Of a stretch of 64,000 nt of DNA, positions 31,737 through 43,091 are shown piece after piece (position 1 is the stretch's first letter; each line of letters begins with the position of its first letter). The notes under the pieces are model-generated. The model was not told the DNA's origin and did not search any database. It worked only from the letters and a program-made list of their open reading frames with translations. A program made the position numbers and the translations under genes. The stretch is from Adiantum capillus-veneris (taxonomy: Eukaryota; Streptophyta; Polypodiopsida; Polypodiales; Pteridaceae), in contig CM043953.1 in NCBI GenBank assembly GCA_014529385.2, forward strand, positions 108,072,549 to 108,136,548, in the 5' to 3' direction.

Positions 31737-33599
31737 TCAAACTGGGCTTGCTTGACAAAGGTCTCCACAAAACAAGACATCCAAACCACCAAACGGCTGT
31801 ATGTGGTTATGCTTGATTGCACGGAGTCTTGTATCTATAATATGTAGCAGTCTGTTCCCAATCAAAGAAGCCTCGTCGAAGACAACAAGCTTTAGGTTTC
31901 TGTATAATTGTGAGAGTTCGGCTAAATTTTCTGAGGAGATGTTTGCGTTGGTTTGTGTAACAAGCGGCAATCGCAATGCAGAGTGTATTGTAGTGCCGCC
32001 AACATTGAATGCTGCTTTTCCTGTATATGCCATCAACAATGCCGCAGGGAGCTCAACGTCACCCTTGATACCTAGGTTGTAGTGACGAGTCAAGCCTTGA
32101 ACTATAGCTTTCAATGTGAATGTTTTCCCTGTTCCCGCACCTCCAGTAAGGAAGAGGTGAATGGGTTGGTTTGGTTGCAATCGTTTTCGAATCATGATGT
32201 CGTCATAGAGGGCTCGTTGTTCTGTGTTCAAGGTTGCAACAAGTTTGTAATACTCTTCGTTTGGCATTGCAAGGTTTCTGAAGAATGGCAAAGATCTTGT
32301 TGTGGTTTTAGTGCCTCGAAGATCAAGACCCAACTCGTAGTTGAAAACTTCTGGATGGTGGGAGGAGGATGTATCTGAGCTCATCTCTGATGTGCTCGAG
32401 GCATGGAGGTCTAGCTTCATGAATTTCTGATGGTTTTCAGTTATGGTAGTGTTGTTAGTATTGAATCTTTCACACCAAGACTTGCACTCTGATTCAAAGG
32501 TGGCTTCATGACCAATGAATGGAAGAAACAAAAGACAAAGCTCGTGATAGTGACGTTCTGCGTCTTGTTCAAGACTGAAGTTGGCATATCTAATGACGCG
32601 TGGTTTTTTGGACTTTTGCAAATGTCCACAGATAAGTTGAAACCCACTAGCGTACTCAGCCAAGCATAAATTTGCTAGATTTGTTGGACGTTTTGTGTAT
32701 TTTGTGACGAGGTCGTCGAAAAAAATGTTTGCGTCCTCAGGGTGTAAATCGTCTAGCATCACTCTACGCTTCAATAACAATGTCCTTTGTGAACTGAAGT
32801 CTGCGTTGATGAAAACAATTTGTCTGCTTGCACTATGCAAAGGCAAAGAGAGCGCTATGTACGTAGCTTGTTGTGATGTCATTTCTTGTGTGTTGATCAA
32901 GGCACTCCCAATTTTTCTCAAGCGCTCAAGTGTTGGGAGGTTGGTCTTCTTGCAATTTTCTAGAATGTTCTTGATTGCCTTGCTTGATGAAGTATCATTT
33001 TTTGTCATGTATGAAGTGCAATATGCAGCAGCTCCATGACCATTGAAAATGAATTGAATGTCAATATTTGCATCCCACAAAGTACATAATTGCTTATTGA
33101 AATTGTTTGTGTAGATGTCTTTTGGGTCTCTCTTCAAGATTAATGTGGGTTCAACAATTGTTACAGAAATTGATTCCATGTAAAGATCCTCATCCATGCC
33201 AATTGTAGCCAACCAAGTATCAAAGGAAAGGTCATTGTCGCGAGGCAAGGCAAGCAGTTGCTGATCAATGTGTTTTTTGTTCTCAACAAGGATCTGGCGC
33301 CTAGAATCAGGCACAGAAAGGGGAAACATGATTACTGTTTTTCTTGAAGGTGGCCGCGGAAATCCAAATCTACACAGAGTTTTTCGTTTCTTACATGTTT
33401 TACGATGAGAATGCGTCTGCACGCATCTGAGCGTTTCTTCTAAGTCATCTTTGTTTGTACTGATGTACAAGTCGACAAACGTTATTATTTCATCAGTTGG
33501 TGGAATACCGAGAATGGGTGCATCCTTGATCCAAATCAATCCATGATCATGTTGGCTACCTCTATGCTGGAATTCAGTGACGAAGAAAAAGTCAACCAC
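31737..33599 (-). pseudogene. Helitron Rep (HUH/Y2) and Pif1-like helicase N-terminal part
   Basis: 620-residue frame. The Rep nuclease motif is at residues 12-23 ('HRGSQHDHGLIW', with H17 and H19 as the HUH pair). A Cys/His-rich 'SHRKTCKKRKTLCRFGFPRPP' class segment lies at 64-84, then the two catalytic tyrosines in 'AAYCTSYMTK' (Y193, Y197, K200). The helicase starts about 450: Walker A 'GGAGTGKT' (486-493), Walker B 'VVFDEAS' (572-578), motif III-like 'FGGLDVLFCGDLCQ' (603-615). It ends at an in-frame TGA where the family reads through. The start lies one base out of phase with the preceding frame (33536-35263), so the gene is broken by one indel at about 33600. Confidence 0.9.
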
Positions 33600-35263
33600 T
33601 TCTCTTTGAATCTATGCACGTAGTATCTTGCAGTTGTAAGAGGATCTGAGTGTACCAATGCTCGAAGGTAGGCGCTGGTATTCGAGTAGTCACTCTCTAC
33701 AATATGGGGATTTAGGGTAGACAAGCAGTTTTTAAGAGGCTGCCATCTTTGCTCAGCACATGAAAAAGTGAGAAAAAATGTGGGTTGACCCAATTGTCGA
33801 ATCATTGCAAAAACATTACGTTTAAGTTTTGCTTTATAGTCAACAAATGTTCTCAATGTCTCAAAGTCATGGTAGCCAAGTTGGGATGTAAGTAGTTGCT
33901 CTATGTTAGTTGTAGATTGCACATCTTTTGCTTGCAGCTTGCGACCTTGAAGCTTCCCTTTCCGAAGGCGAACCAAAATAGAGCCAAGAACTTTGGCAAT
34001 TATAATTTTGATTGTCTTAAAGAAAAGATTCTCAATATCAACAGCAAAGCGTCTGTCCTCGTTTTTTAATTCCCACTGTGCCACTTTTTGATAACTTTGC
34101 TTAGCCAACGCGAAATATTTTCTGCTGTGACCATAGAAAAGTGTTGGGAATGACAACTCTTCACAAGCTTCATCATCAAAAATGCTTAAAGGACTAAATC
34201 CTTCACATGGAGCCACACTTGCCACATGTGCATTATGGTCCACTACTTGACTAGATGTATAAAGATTGTGCAATAGAGTGTCGGAAGGATCAATTGGGTC
34301 ATTAGCGTCATCTTCACCAACGCATGTTACGAGGTCTGCACTGAGTGCAAAGGCGTCACTCCATGACCTATTGATTGTTGTGCCATGTTCAATATACAAT
34401 GGTGTTCTCACAAGTTCATGCAATGCTTTCATCACACATGCAGGCCGCACAACACCACTAAGATAAGCATGATCATATTCGAGTTTTCGTTTGATCTCCA
34501 CAAGAACTGTAGCTTGGTCATTTGCAAAGCGTGGAAGCATGTTTTGCACTTTAGACAAATCTGGCATGACATTCACCACACTTCCTTTGAGTCCAAGCTG
34601 ACCTTCAAATGAAAGCTCTCGTATTTGGGCAAAAGGTATTTGCAAAGATACAAGACGACTCTCTATATCGTTAAGTTGTTGCACAACTTCATTTTTTGAG
34701 TTAAATGTCATCAACCCATGCATGCAAAAGAGAGGCTTGACATTCTTTTTTAATGTTGTTTTGCAAGTCTTACAGACTCGAACAGCCACAAGTGGAACAC
34801 TGCTGGATAAATTTTTAAATCTCACCAAGGATGTAATCTCAATAGGAGATAGAGATTGTAGATTTTTACGAAAGACCAAAGAACCACATGAACAACAAGA
34901 AAAAGAGGGTGTGTCTTGGATAGCTTTTGCAAATCGTGAAGTATGAGAGCGCAATTGGGCACAAGCCGTTTGTACATTGTTTTGTTTTTTCCAAATACTA
35001 TAAATCTTCGTTTGAATTTGTTTCTTGGTATAGGTAGATTCATGCACATTTTGAAAGATTGCAGTGATTTCAGGGGCACTTGCATGCGAATACTCTCGAA
35101 TTAAAGACATTAAAAGACTTGTCACTTGTTCTGACCACACACAACGAATATGCTTTAGACGCTGTAGAGAAGCAGGAATCCAAACAAAACTTCCCATTCT
35201 TTGCAACACAATCACCTCATGCAAGCGAGAAGAGGACGCATTATTCACTGCTCCATACCGCAC
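33536..35263 (-). pseudogene. Helitron Rep N-terminal region (zinc fingers, DUF6570-like, Helitron_like_N)
   Basis: 575-residue frame. Two CxxC pairs at 123-126 ('CCSC') and 164-167 ('CKTC') suggest a zinc-binding module. Residues ~205-285 ('IPFAQIRELSFEGQLGLKGS' through 'LSGVVRPACVMKAL') match my memory of the DUF6570 region found in animal-type Helitron helicases. 'QLGQPTFFLTFSC' (490-502) is the Helitron_like_N signature. The last ~15 residues are out of frame, because the true continuation ('VVDFFFVTEFQ') is in the overlapping frame that starts at 33599. The first codons (MRYGAVNN) may be preceded by another exon. Confidence 0.85.
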
Positions 35264-35658
35264 AAGACTTTTGAAATGATACTCCTTTCAAACAAGAGAA
35301 TGCTACATGAGTTATTCGTTAGCTGACAAACTAAAGAAACCAAGTGCATGGATAACATCTTTGAAGTGGACCGCGTTTGAAATAGAGAGTAAAGGTTCCT
35401 TTTTAGTGTTACAACACTCACGTTCATATCTACATGCCATGGAGAAATCCAAACGGAAAGAGTGTCAACATCTTTAGCGAAAACCTTTTGTAAAATCATT
35501 TCCATAAGTCTATCCTCAAATGCAAGAGACAAGCTTAATCCAAATCTAAACAACAGTGCTTCCAAAACATCAGTATTGTTAGGAAAGCTAGACAAAAATT
35601 TTGCATCAAGGAGAACATTTCGCCTATTTACCCTTAATACATTAGGCATACCGTCCAT
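35245..35658 (-). CDS. Small ORF between RPA and Rep in the Helitron (unknown)
   Basis: 137 codons on the minus strand, overlapping the start of the Rep frame by 19 bp in another phase. Leu/Val/Ser-rich with no domain recognised. It might be a 5' exon of the Rep gene: plausible intron-like sequence (T-rich, ending TTTGTCAG near 35325) lies in its 3' half. It might also be a separate accessory protein, or chance. Confidence 0.35.
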   Translation of the reverse strand: MDGMPNVLRVNRRNVLLDAKFLSSFPNNTDVLEALLFRFGLSLSLAFEDRLMEMILQKVFAKDVDTLSVWISPWHVDMNVSVVTLKRNLYSLFQTRSTSKMLSMHLVSLVCQLTNNSCSILLFERSIISKVLCGMEQ

Positions 35659-35704
35659 CGTTCCAAAATGTCAAACAGAGTGAGAACTCATAGACACAAG
35701 GCTG

Positions 35705-37479
35705 TCACGCTCGTATGAAACTAATTATGTAGCCTTGCTTATCTATCTCAAAGGTGCCAACTTTCTTAAAAACAGCCAAGGAAGCTTTCAAATCCAAAAG
35801 ATTATGTTCATATATGTGCATGAAAGGTTGTGCAAAGCCAAGCACATCGTTGACGAGTCCACCTTGCAAGTTGACTGTTATGGCTTCTCCACCCTGGACA
35901 ATCAGCTTTGCTTGCAACAAAGGAGTCTTGGCAATAGATGACCTCTTGCCACATGTGTAACAAAATGGATTGGAAACTTGGCGACTCACGTTTGTGCCTT
36001 TGCAAGTCTCACATGTGTGCTGAATATCGAGGCTGTTGAGGTTGACAATTTCCAAAGTGCCAAAAATCTACAAGAAACAAGCATAAGAAAAACCAAACTT
36101 TAAACCCAATTGAAAAGCACGTTAGATATAATCTAACCTTCTTGCCAAACCCTGAATTTGATACTTGTTTAGATAGATGTTGTCTAAAAACTGTCTCTAG
36201 ACCAGTAGGCAATGGTAACAAGATAGTAGCATCCACAATAGAGAGTGTGTTTGTTTGTTGCTTGAACACGTTTATGTTGCGGGCCACACAGGAATAATAC
36301 CCAAGGTCGTTCACTGCATTTGCAATTCTGTGATAGTCTGCCCGTCTAGAAGGCACAAAGAGCAACTACAAGAACAAGAGCGATTAAGGCAGATTCTTGC
36401 ATACAATAAAGAGATGATTAAGAGATAAAATATACTTACACTTGCTCTATCGATGACAGCTGACCCATCAGCTATAGTCAACCGGCAACTGAAAGTACCA
36501 TCACTTTTTGTAGCAGCATCAACTTTCACCACTGTGAATGCTATAGTGAGGATGAACTGGGCCAAAGCAGAAGTAGGCGCAGCCAATAGCTCTCTTATTC
36601 TGTGCTCTGGATAGAGAACTAAAGAACAACTAAACGGACTGATTTTCACCAATATGGTTGTTGCATCAGCATGTAAACTCCATGGACTTGTCCCTCCATC
36701 TCTCCACACCCTTCTTTTCAAGCTAACTCCTTCTAAACGAATGTAATCATCTACTTCAAAGAGATCAACGAAATCTGAAATGTAAATCTCAGAAACCACA
36801 AAGGTAACAGTGTGCTTAGATTCCTTATCTAGCAAATCTGCTCTAAGAAACCGGCCAAAAGCACCCTTCTCAATCTTGAAGGTCCCATATTTGCATAGCA
36901 CCTTTGCATCTATAGCAAATCGAAATGTGATTGTATCTGACAACTCTGATATGAGTAATGGTTTTACAGGGGGAACCAAAGCTAGCTGAGAGTTGAAACT
37001 CTCGATGCTTGGAGTCTCGTTCAAACCATGCTCCACCTTCTCTGCGCTAGTAAAAGCACTACTTTCACCTATATTTCTCTTTGCTTTCTCTATCCGAACA
37101 AAAGCAAGTTAAAATTTGATCATGAAAATAATTCAATTACAAACAAATGTTACAAAGTCCACAATTACCTCAGACAACCTTTAAAGCTTTCCTCAAAGAA
37201 GACGAAGGAGATTTACGAAGCTTCAAGTTGGGAGAGAGTTTCTTGTCACGCAGGGCTTCATTTTTTAAAAAGGAAGGTGACACACAATCAACATTGCGCT
37301 TAGGAGAGACAGGACCACTCTTCGAACCTACGGAATTAGTTTCATCCTCTTCAAAATCATAAATAACAGCATCTGCAGATTTGAATCGGAAAAAAAATCA
37401 AGAACAAGAAGTCTCATGCTCAACAAGACAAGATGCTCTTTGAAAGCTTAGTAGACATACCAGCCATGTTTTCATCCAT
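35705..37479 (-). pseudogene. RPA70-like single-strand DNA-binding protein gene of the Helitron (5 exons, one TGA)
   Basis: Exon model on the minus strand: 37479-37461, 37372-37169, 37089-36440, 36365-36138, 36067-35705. All four introns (70-350 nt) begin GT and end AG: GTATGT..CTGCAG, GTAATT..GGATAG, GTAAGT..TTGTAG, GTTAGA..TTGTAG. Phases join without a shift to about 487 codons. Exon 3 holds an OB fold ('FKIEKGAFGRFLRADLL', 'FVDLFEVDDYIRLEGVSLK') like RPA DNA-binding domain A. Exon 5 has a CxxC..CxxC zinc ribbon ('CETCKG'..'CYTCGK') like DBD-C. One TGA at 37172-37170 ends exon 2 early. RPA genes are common passengers in plant Helitrons and are thought to protect ssDNA during rolling-circle transposition. 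Confidence 0.75.
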
Positions 37480-39412
<1,933 letters not shown>

Positions 39413-39417
39413 AACGA

Positions 39418-39638
39418 TGTTGGGATTAAAGCCCAAGTGGCCTCTTATGCGGATATGGCCGGCCGCCCGCCTAACTCACTTACCTCTAACTCTTTGTATA
39501 TACTAACATATTCTTTGTGAATACTAAGGATTTGAGAGATAACCCTTCTAACAGATCTCTGCGTACTGTGTACTGTGTAAGCTCACTGTGTGTGTGTGTG
39601 AGAGAGAGAGAGTCGACCCACGCTCCGCTCTGCGACTT
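39418..39638 (+). repeat. 5' LTR of the copia derivative (3' end clipped)
   Basis: Starts TGTTGGGATTAAAG. Near-identical to 40749-40973 with one visible C/T change and a TG/GA repeat-length difference. The clip at CTT coincides with the breakpoint of the inverted RT segment, so the primer-binding site is absent. Confidence 0.92.
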
Positions 39639-39820
39639 GCATGTCAAACGATTTTGCCATCTTTGACTTCAAAGCTGAAATTTCTTCCAAGTGTTTGCCA
39701 GCAATCAACATGTCATCCACATACAAAATAAGGATCAGCCAACTGCCATCCTTAGCCTTCTTTGTATATAGACAGTGATCGAACTCACTACGTTTGTAGC
39801 CTTGAGAAAGCATAAACTGG
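39639..39820 (-). pseudogene. Inverted copia RT fragment (YVDD box)
   Basis: Minus-strand reading gives 'SEFDHCLYTKKAKDG', 'LILYVDDMLIAGKHLEEI' and 'KSKMAKSFDM', the palm and active-site region of copia RT. In an intact copia this immediately precedes the sequence that begins at 39822 on the plus strand ('MRIERDRSKKLIWLSQTEYI'), apart from a few missing codons. The segment has therefore been flipped in place relative to the rest of the element. Confidence 0.9.
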
Positions 39821-39821
39821 T

Positions 39822-40664
39822 ATGCGCATTGAGAGAGACAGATCAAAGAAGTTGATTTGGTTATCTCAAACAGAGTATATTGACAAGGTTTTGCAACGTT
39901 TCAATATGGAGAAGGGAAAGGCATTGAGTGTTCCATTGCCACCATATGTGAAACTTAGCAAACAAGATTGTCCTGTGTCTGAGGAAGAAAAGGCTGAAAT
40001 GGATAAGATTCCATATGCGTCTGCAGTGGGTAGTTTGATGTATGCAATGATTGCTACACGTCCGGATATTGCATTTGCAGTGGGAGTGGTTAGCAGATAT
40101 ATGTCAAATCCCGGCAAGAAACATTGGGAGGCAGTGAAAGGTATCATGAGATACTTAAAACATACAAAGAGTATGCGCATATGCTATGGTAGTCAGGATT
40201 TGAGTGTCAGAGGATACACTGACTCAGATTATGCAGGAGACTTGGATAAGAGGAGATCTACATCAGGCTATGTCTTTACATTGGCTGGAGGTGCCATATC
40301 ATGGCGATCTCGATTACAAGATTGTGTTACGCAGTCTACTACAGAAGCTGAGTATGTTGCAGCAAATGAGGCATGCAAAGAAGCTATTTGGCTTGGTAGA
40401 TTGGTTGCAGACTTGGGAATCAATGCAGATATGCCAGAGTTATATTGTGATAGTCAAAGTGCTATACAATTGGCAAAGAATCCAGTGTTCCATTCGAAGA
40501 CTAAGCATATTGATGTGAAGTATCACTTCATTAGGGAAGTACTTGAAGACAAGCAGATACAACTGCTGAAGATCCACACCAAGGACAATCCTGCTGATCT
40601 ACTCACAAAGGGACTTCCAGGAGAGGGCTTTGTGCATTGTCATGAGTTATTGGGCATTGGATAG
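39822..40664 (+). CDS. Copia RT C-terminal and RNase H domain
   Basis: 280-codon uninterrupted frame. It starts inside RT ('GMRIERDRSKKLIWLSQTEY'-type connection), has 'YASAVGSLMYAMIATRPDIA' and continues into copia RNase H: 'GYTDSDYAGDLDKRRSTSGY', 'TEAEYVAANEACKEAIWL', 'CDSQSAIQLAKNPVFHSKTK', 'HIDVKYHFIRE' and 'NPADLLTKGLP'. The catalytic acids are all present. The frame ends about 80 bp before the polypurine tract, as normal. The start codon is internal to the original polyprotein, so it is not a natural gene start. Lack of stops agrees with a young insertion. Confidence 0.93.
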   Translation: MRIERDRSKKLIWLSQTEYIDKVLQRFNMEKGKALSVPLPPYVKLSKQDCPVSEEEKAEMDKIPYASAVGSLMYAMIATRPDIAFAVGVVSRYMSNPGKKHWEAVKGIMRYLKHTKSMRICYGSQDLSVRGYTDSDYAGDLDKRRSTSGYVFTLAGGAISWRSRLQDCVTQSTTEAEYVAANEACKEAIWLGRLVADLGINADMPELYCDSQSAIQLAKNPVFHSKTKHIDVKYHFIREVLEDKQIQLLKIHTKDNPADLLTKGLPGEGFVHCHELLGIG

Positions 40665-40748
40665 ATGGCAGCCATGTAAATCTTTGTACATTTATGTTCA
40701 TAGATTTACAGTTACTTAAAGTGCCACATTGGACTTTAAGTGGGAGGT

Positions 40749-40973
40749 TGTTGGGATTAAAGCCCAAGTGGCCTCTTATGCGGATATGGCCGGCCGCCCG
40801 CCTAACTCACTTATCTCTAACTCTTTGTATATACTAACATATTCTTTGTGAATACTAAGGATTTGAGAGATAACCCTTCTAACAGATCTCTGCGTACTGT
40901 GTACTGTGTAAGCTCACTGTGTGTGTGTGTGTGTGAGAGAGAGGGTCGACCCACGCTCCGCTCTGCGACTTCA
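40749..40973 (+). repeat. 3' LTR of the copia derivative
   Basis: 225 bp, TGTTGGGATT...GCGACTTCA, preceded by a polypurine tract and followed by TSD AACGA. Confidence 0.95.
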
Positions 40974-40978
40974 AACGA

Positions 40979-42054
40979 GACCGAGCAGGAGAAGAGGCCA
41001 AGCAGCCTAGCCTCGCGTAAACCATGCGGGTGCGAGGCAGGAGAGAAGCAGCAGGTCCCTCCCACTCAAGCCGGCAACGCCCTCTAGCAGCAGATGGCGA
41101 GCAGCAGGTCTCTCAAACGCAGGCCGGCAACGCTCTCCAGCAGCAGAAGGCGCTACTCTGTCCCGACACAAGGCAGTAGTGGCAACATTAACCCCCTAGC
41201 CCAAGCATACAGCAAGCGGTTGAAGGGGAGCAAAGGGGGGAGAGCAGAAAACCGAGCAGTGGAGAAGAGGAGCAAGGGGGGAGAGCGTGGCAGAGGACAC
41301 ACAGATCCGTAGTAGGGAACTCATGAGGAGCTACCCAAACCCTAACTCCTCTACGTCTAGCCTCCAACTCTGGCTCCGTGAAAAGATGACTTCGAACCCT
41401 AAAGATAGGACACTATGAAGATAAGGCTCAAAAACAAGCCACGTATTTGAAACCACACCCTCTCTTCTCGATCCTACAACCACCCACTTAGGATTCCAAT
41501 TTCCACCTTCTTGCTGTATCCACGTATCCACCGTTCATCTAGCCTTATCATTATACATAGTCTTCAAAAACAATAATACCGCAACAACTAACTTTGAATT
41601 TTTAAAGTTTTTATGTTACTTTTCATTAGAAACAACTTACCATCATTATCAAGCCTTTAAGAAGACCATCATTAAAATTTTCCTCAACCAATAAGAATTT
41701 TTTTTGAATAGCAAAAGTACCTAAAATAGCATCCTCTATTTTTTTCCCTATTTTTCATCAGCAAAAAGGATACCCATCTCTATAGCCTTTGCCCTTTGGG
41801 CAGGCCAAAAAGTTTAAGATAAGATGAAAACTACGGGCCCAGCTCTCTTGTAACCGAAAACTATTTAGGTGCAAGTTGTTGGAATTTGGAAGTGGGAAGT
41901 GACCAAATCTGCTTCCCGCATCAGCTCTATCCATTATACACCTATCGCTCACTCGAGAAGCTCGTTTCCTCGTCATGGTTTTTCCTGCTGCATTCTTCAA
42001 GCTCGCTCATAGAAGTTTTGCTGCAGATGCTTCAAGAAGAGAGGCGAGTAGAAC
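40979..42054. other. Unassigned sequence upstream of the RING exon
   Basis: 41047-41152 is a 53-bp tandem duplication ('AGCAGCAGGT..GCCGGCAACGC') of GC-rich codon-like sequence. The plus frame 41094-41312 is Arg/Ser/Lys-rich and low complexity. 41560-41760 is AT-rich. The segment just before 42055 would hold the promoter and leader of the RING gene; I see no clear TATA box. Confidence 0.4.
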
Positions 42055-42196
42055 ATGCGTGTAGCTGAAGGTACCTCCCCCCTTTCTGCTTTGAAGGTCC
42101 CGGCCATGGCTTTCTGCTCTGTTTGCCTCGATGCAGTGGTTGAAGGAGAAGGACGATCGACTGCAAGGCTTACTTGTGGCCATTCTTTTCACCTTG
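42055..42196 (+). CDS. First exon of an RFI2-like RING-finger E3 ubiquitin ligase gene (partial)
   Basis: From the ATG at 42106 (an in-frame ATG at 42055 gives 17 more residues) the exon reads MAFCSVCLDAVVEGEG then 'RSTARLTCGHSFHL' and stops at 42196 against GTAAGC, a splice donor. CxxC..CGH.FH is the first half of a RING-H2 domain. The wording is very close to plant RFI2-type RING proteins, in which the next residues (D-C-I-G-S-A-F-N) come from the next exon. Phase 1 with a terminal G fits a GAT codon across the junction. I did not find the second exon in the remaining 21.8 kb, so either the intron is very long or this is an exon fragment. Confidence 0.65.
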
Positions 42197-42358
42197 GTAA
42201 GCTGCCAAGACTCTTGCTGCTGAAGATGTATGTGACATTTTGGCTTCTTATCTTGGTTTGAGATGGCTGGAAGATTTTGCCCAATGTTATTCTTTTATGG
42301 GAATGTATATACGTAGTATTTCAATCGTCATCTTCTCGTGTGTTTTGATTAAACATAA

Positions 42359-42378
42359 CCCCCCACCCCCACCCCCCC

Positions 42379-42415
<37 letters not shown>

Positions 42416-42450
42416 CCCCACCCCCCCCCCCCCCCCGCGCGCGGCGCACA

Positions 42451-42494
<44 letters not shown>
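42359..42494. repeat. C-run and (GA)n compound repeat
   Basis: About 78 bp almost wholly C, then a short GC-alternating piece (GCGCGCGGCGC), then AC and a ~38-bp GA run. Confidence 0.95.
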
Positions 42495-42497
<3 letters not shown>

Positions 42498-43048
42498 CTC
42501 CACTGGCCTGTTGACCTTGTTTGCCCACCCAACCTGGTGGTCGATGCTGTCTCCACCCGTCCTGCTCCCATGAGACATCTCTTTTTCTGAGGTCTGGAGC
42601 CTTGGTACATGTAGAATCCCTCATAATTTACAATATGTCAATTATACTTGGTGACAAGTCAAAAATGATTGATGAGCAACGATGTTAAAGAGGGGGCTAT
42701 GTCTCACTTTGATTTGTGTGAGTCAGTGATTCTTCATTGTGGTTATTTATACTTTGTAGCTTGGGCCTTGTCCATCTCATAATGAAGTGCATTGTGCCAA
42801 GTGGATTGCCAAAGTCAAGTTTTGGAGTTTTGATGTGATGGTATTCTAGACAAGTAGAAAGCTGGCCTTGTTGTTATGGTTGTGTACATAAAGAAGGTGA
42901 AGACTTTGATGCCCGCAGGTGAAATTTAATGCGTATTTTGCTGATTTTTGATTAACTTCAGCAATTTAGTGGGCGGAAATTGCTGATTTTAGATTAAAAT
43001 TCAGCATGCAGTAAACATTCTTTGTACTCTTCCTCTGTGCGAAGCATC

Positions 43049-43049
<1 letters not shown>

Positions 43050-43091
<42 letters not shown>
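43050..43091. repeat. (TA)n-(GA)n compound microsatellite
   Basis: About 24 bp TA followed by about 18 bp GA. Confidence 0.95.

Larger units (their letters stand above)
30165..37479 (-). mobile_element. Helitron (Helentron-like) rolling-circle transposon: RPA + Rep-helicase + endonuclease
   Basis: In minus-strand order there is an intron-containing RPA70-like gene (37479-35705), a small unknown ORF (35658-35245), then Rep/helicase/endonuclease coding sequence (35263-30165). The Rep has an HUH motif and a paired tyrosine motif. The helicase is Pif1-type with Walker A GGAGTGKT, and the C-terminal domain is an EEP nuclease (GDFN, SDHSSTHL). Lesions seen are one frameshift (~33600), one TGA (31737-31739) in RepHel, and one TGA (37170-37172) in RPA. 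Exact termini were not found, so the coordinates cover the coding span only. Confidence 0.85.
39418..40973 (+). mobile_element. Short Ty1/copia derivative with intact TSD and inverted RT segment
   Basis: LTRs (39418-39638 and 40749-40973) both start TGTTGGGATT. The right one ends CTTCA; the left one lacks its last ~4 bases. AACGA flanks the whole element (39413-39417 and 40974-40978) as a 5-bp target duplication. A polypurine tract (AAGTGGGAGGT) precedes the right LTR. The interior is only ~1.1 kb: a minus-strand RT piece with YVDDM (39639-39820) and a plus-strand RT end/RNase H (39822-40664). Gag, protease, integrase and primer site are gone. LTRs differ by only a few bases, so insertion is recent. 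Confidence 0.92.

Noticed and set aside
31014-36005. Numerous plus- and minus-strand short ORFs within the Helitron
   Set aside because: Shadows of the Rep-helicase and RPA reading frames.
42240-42624. Pro-rich and Gly-rich ORFs
   Set aside because: Translations of the C-run/GA compound repeat.
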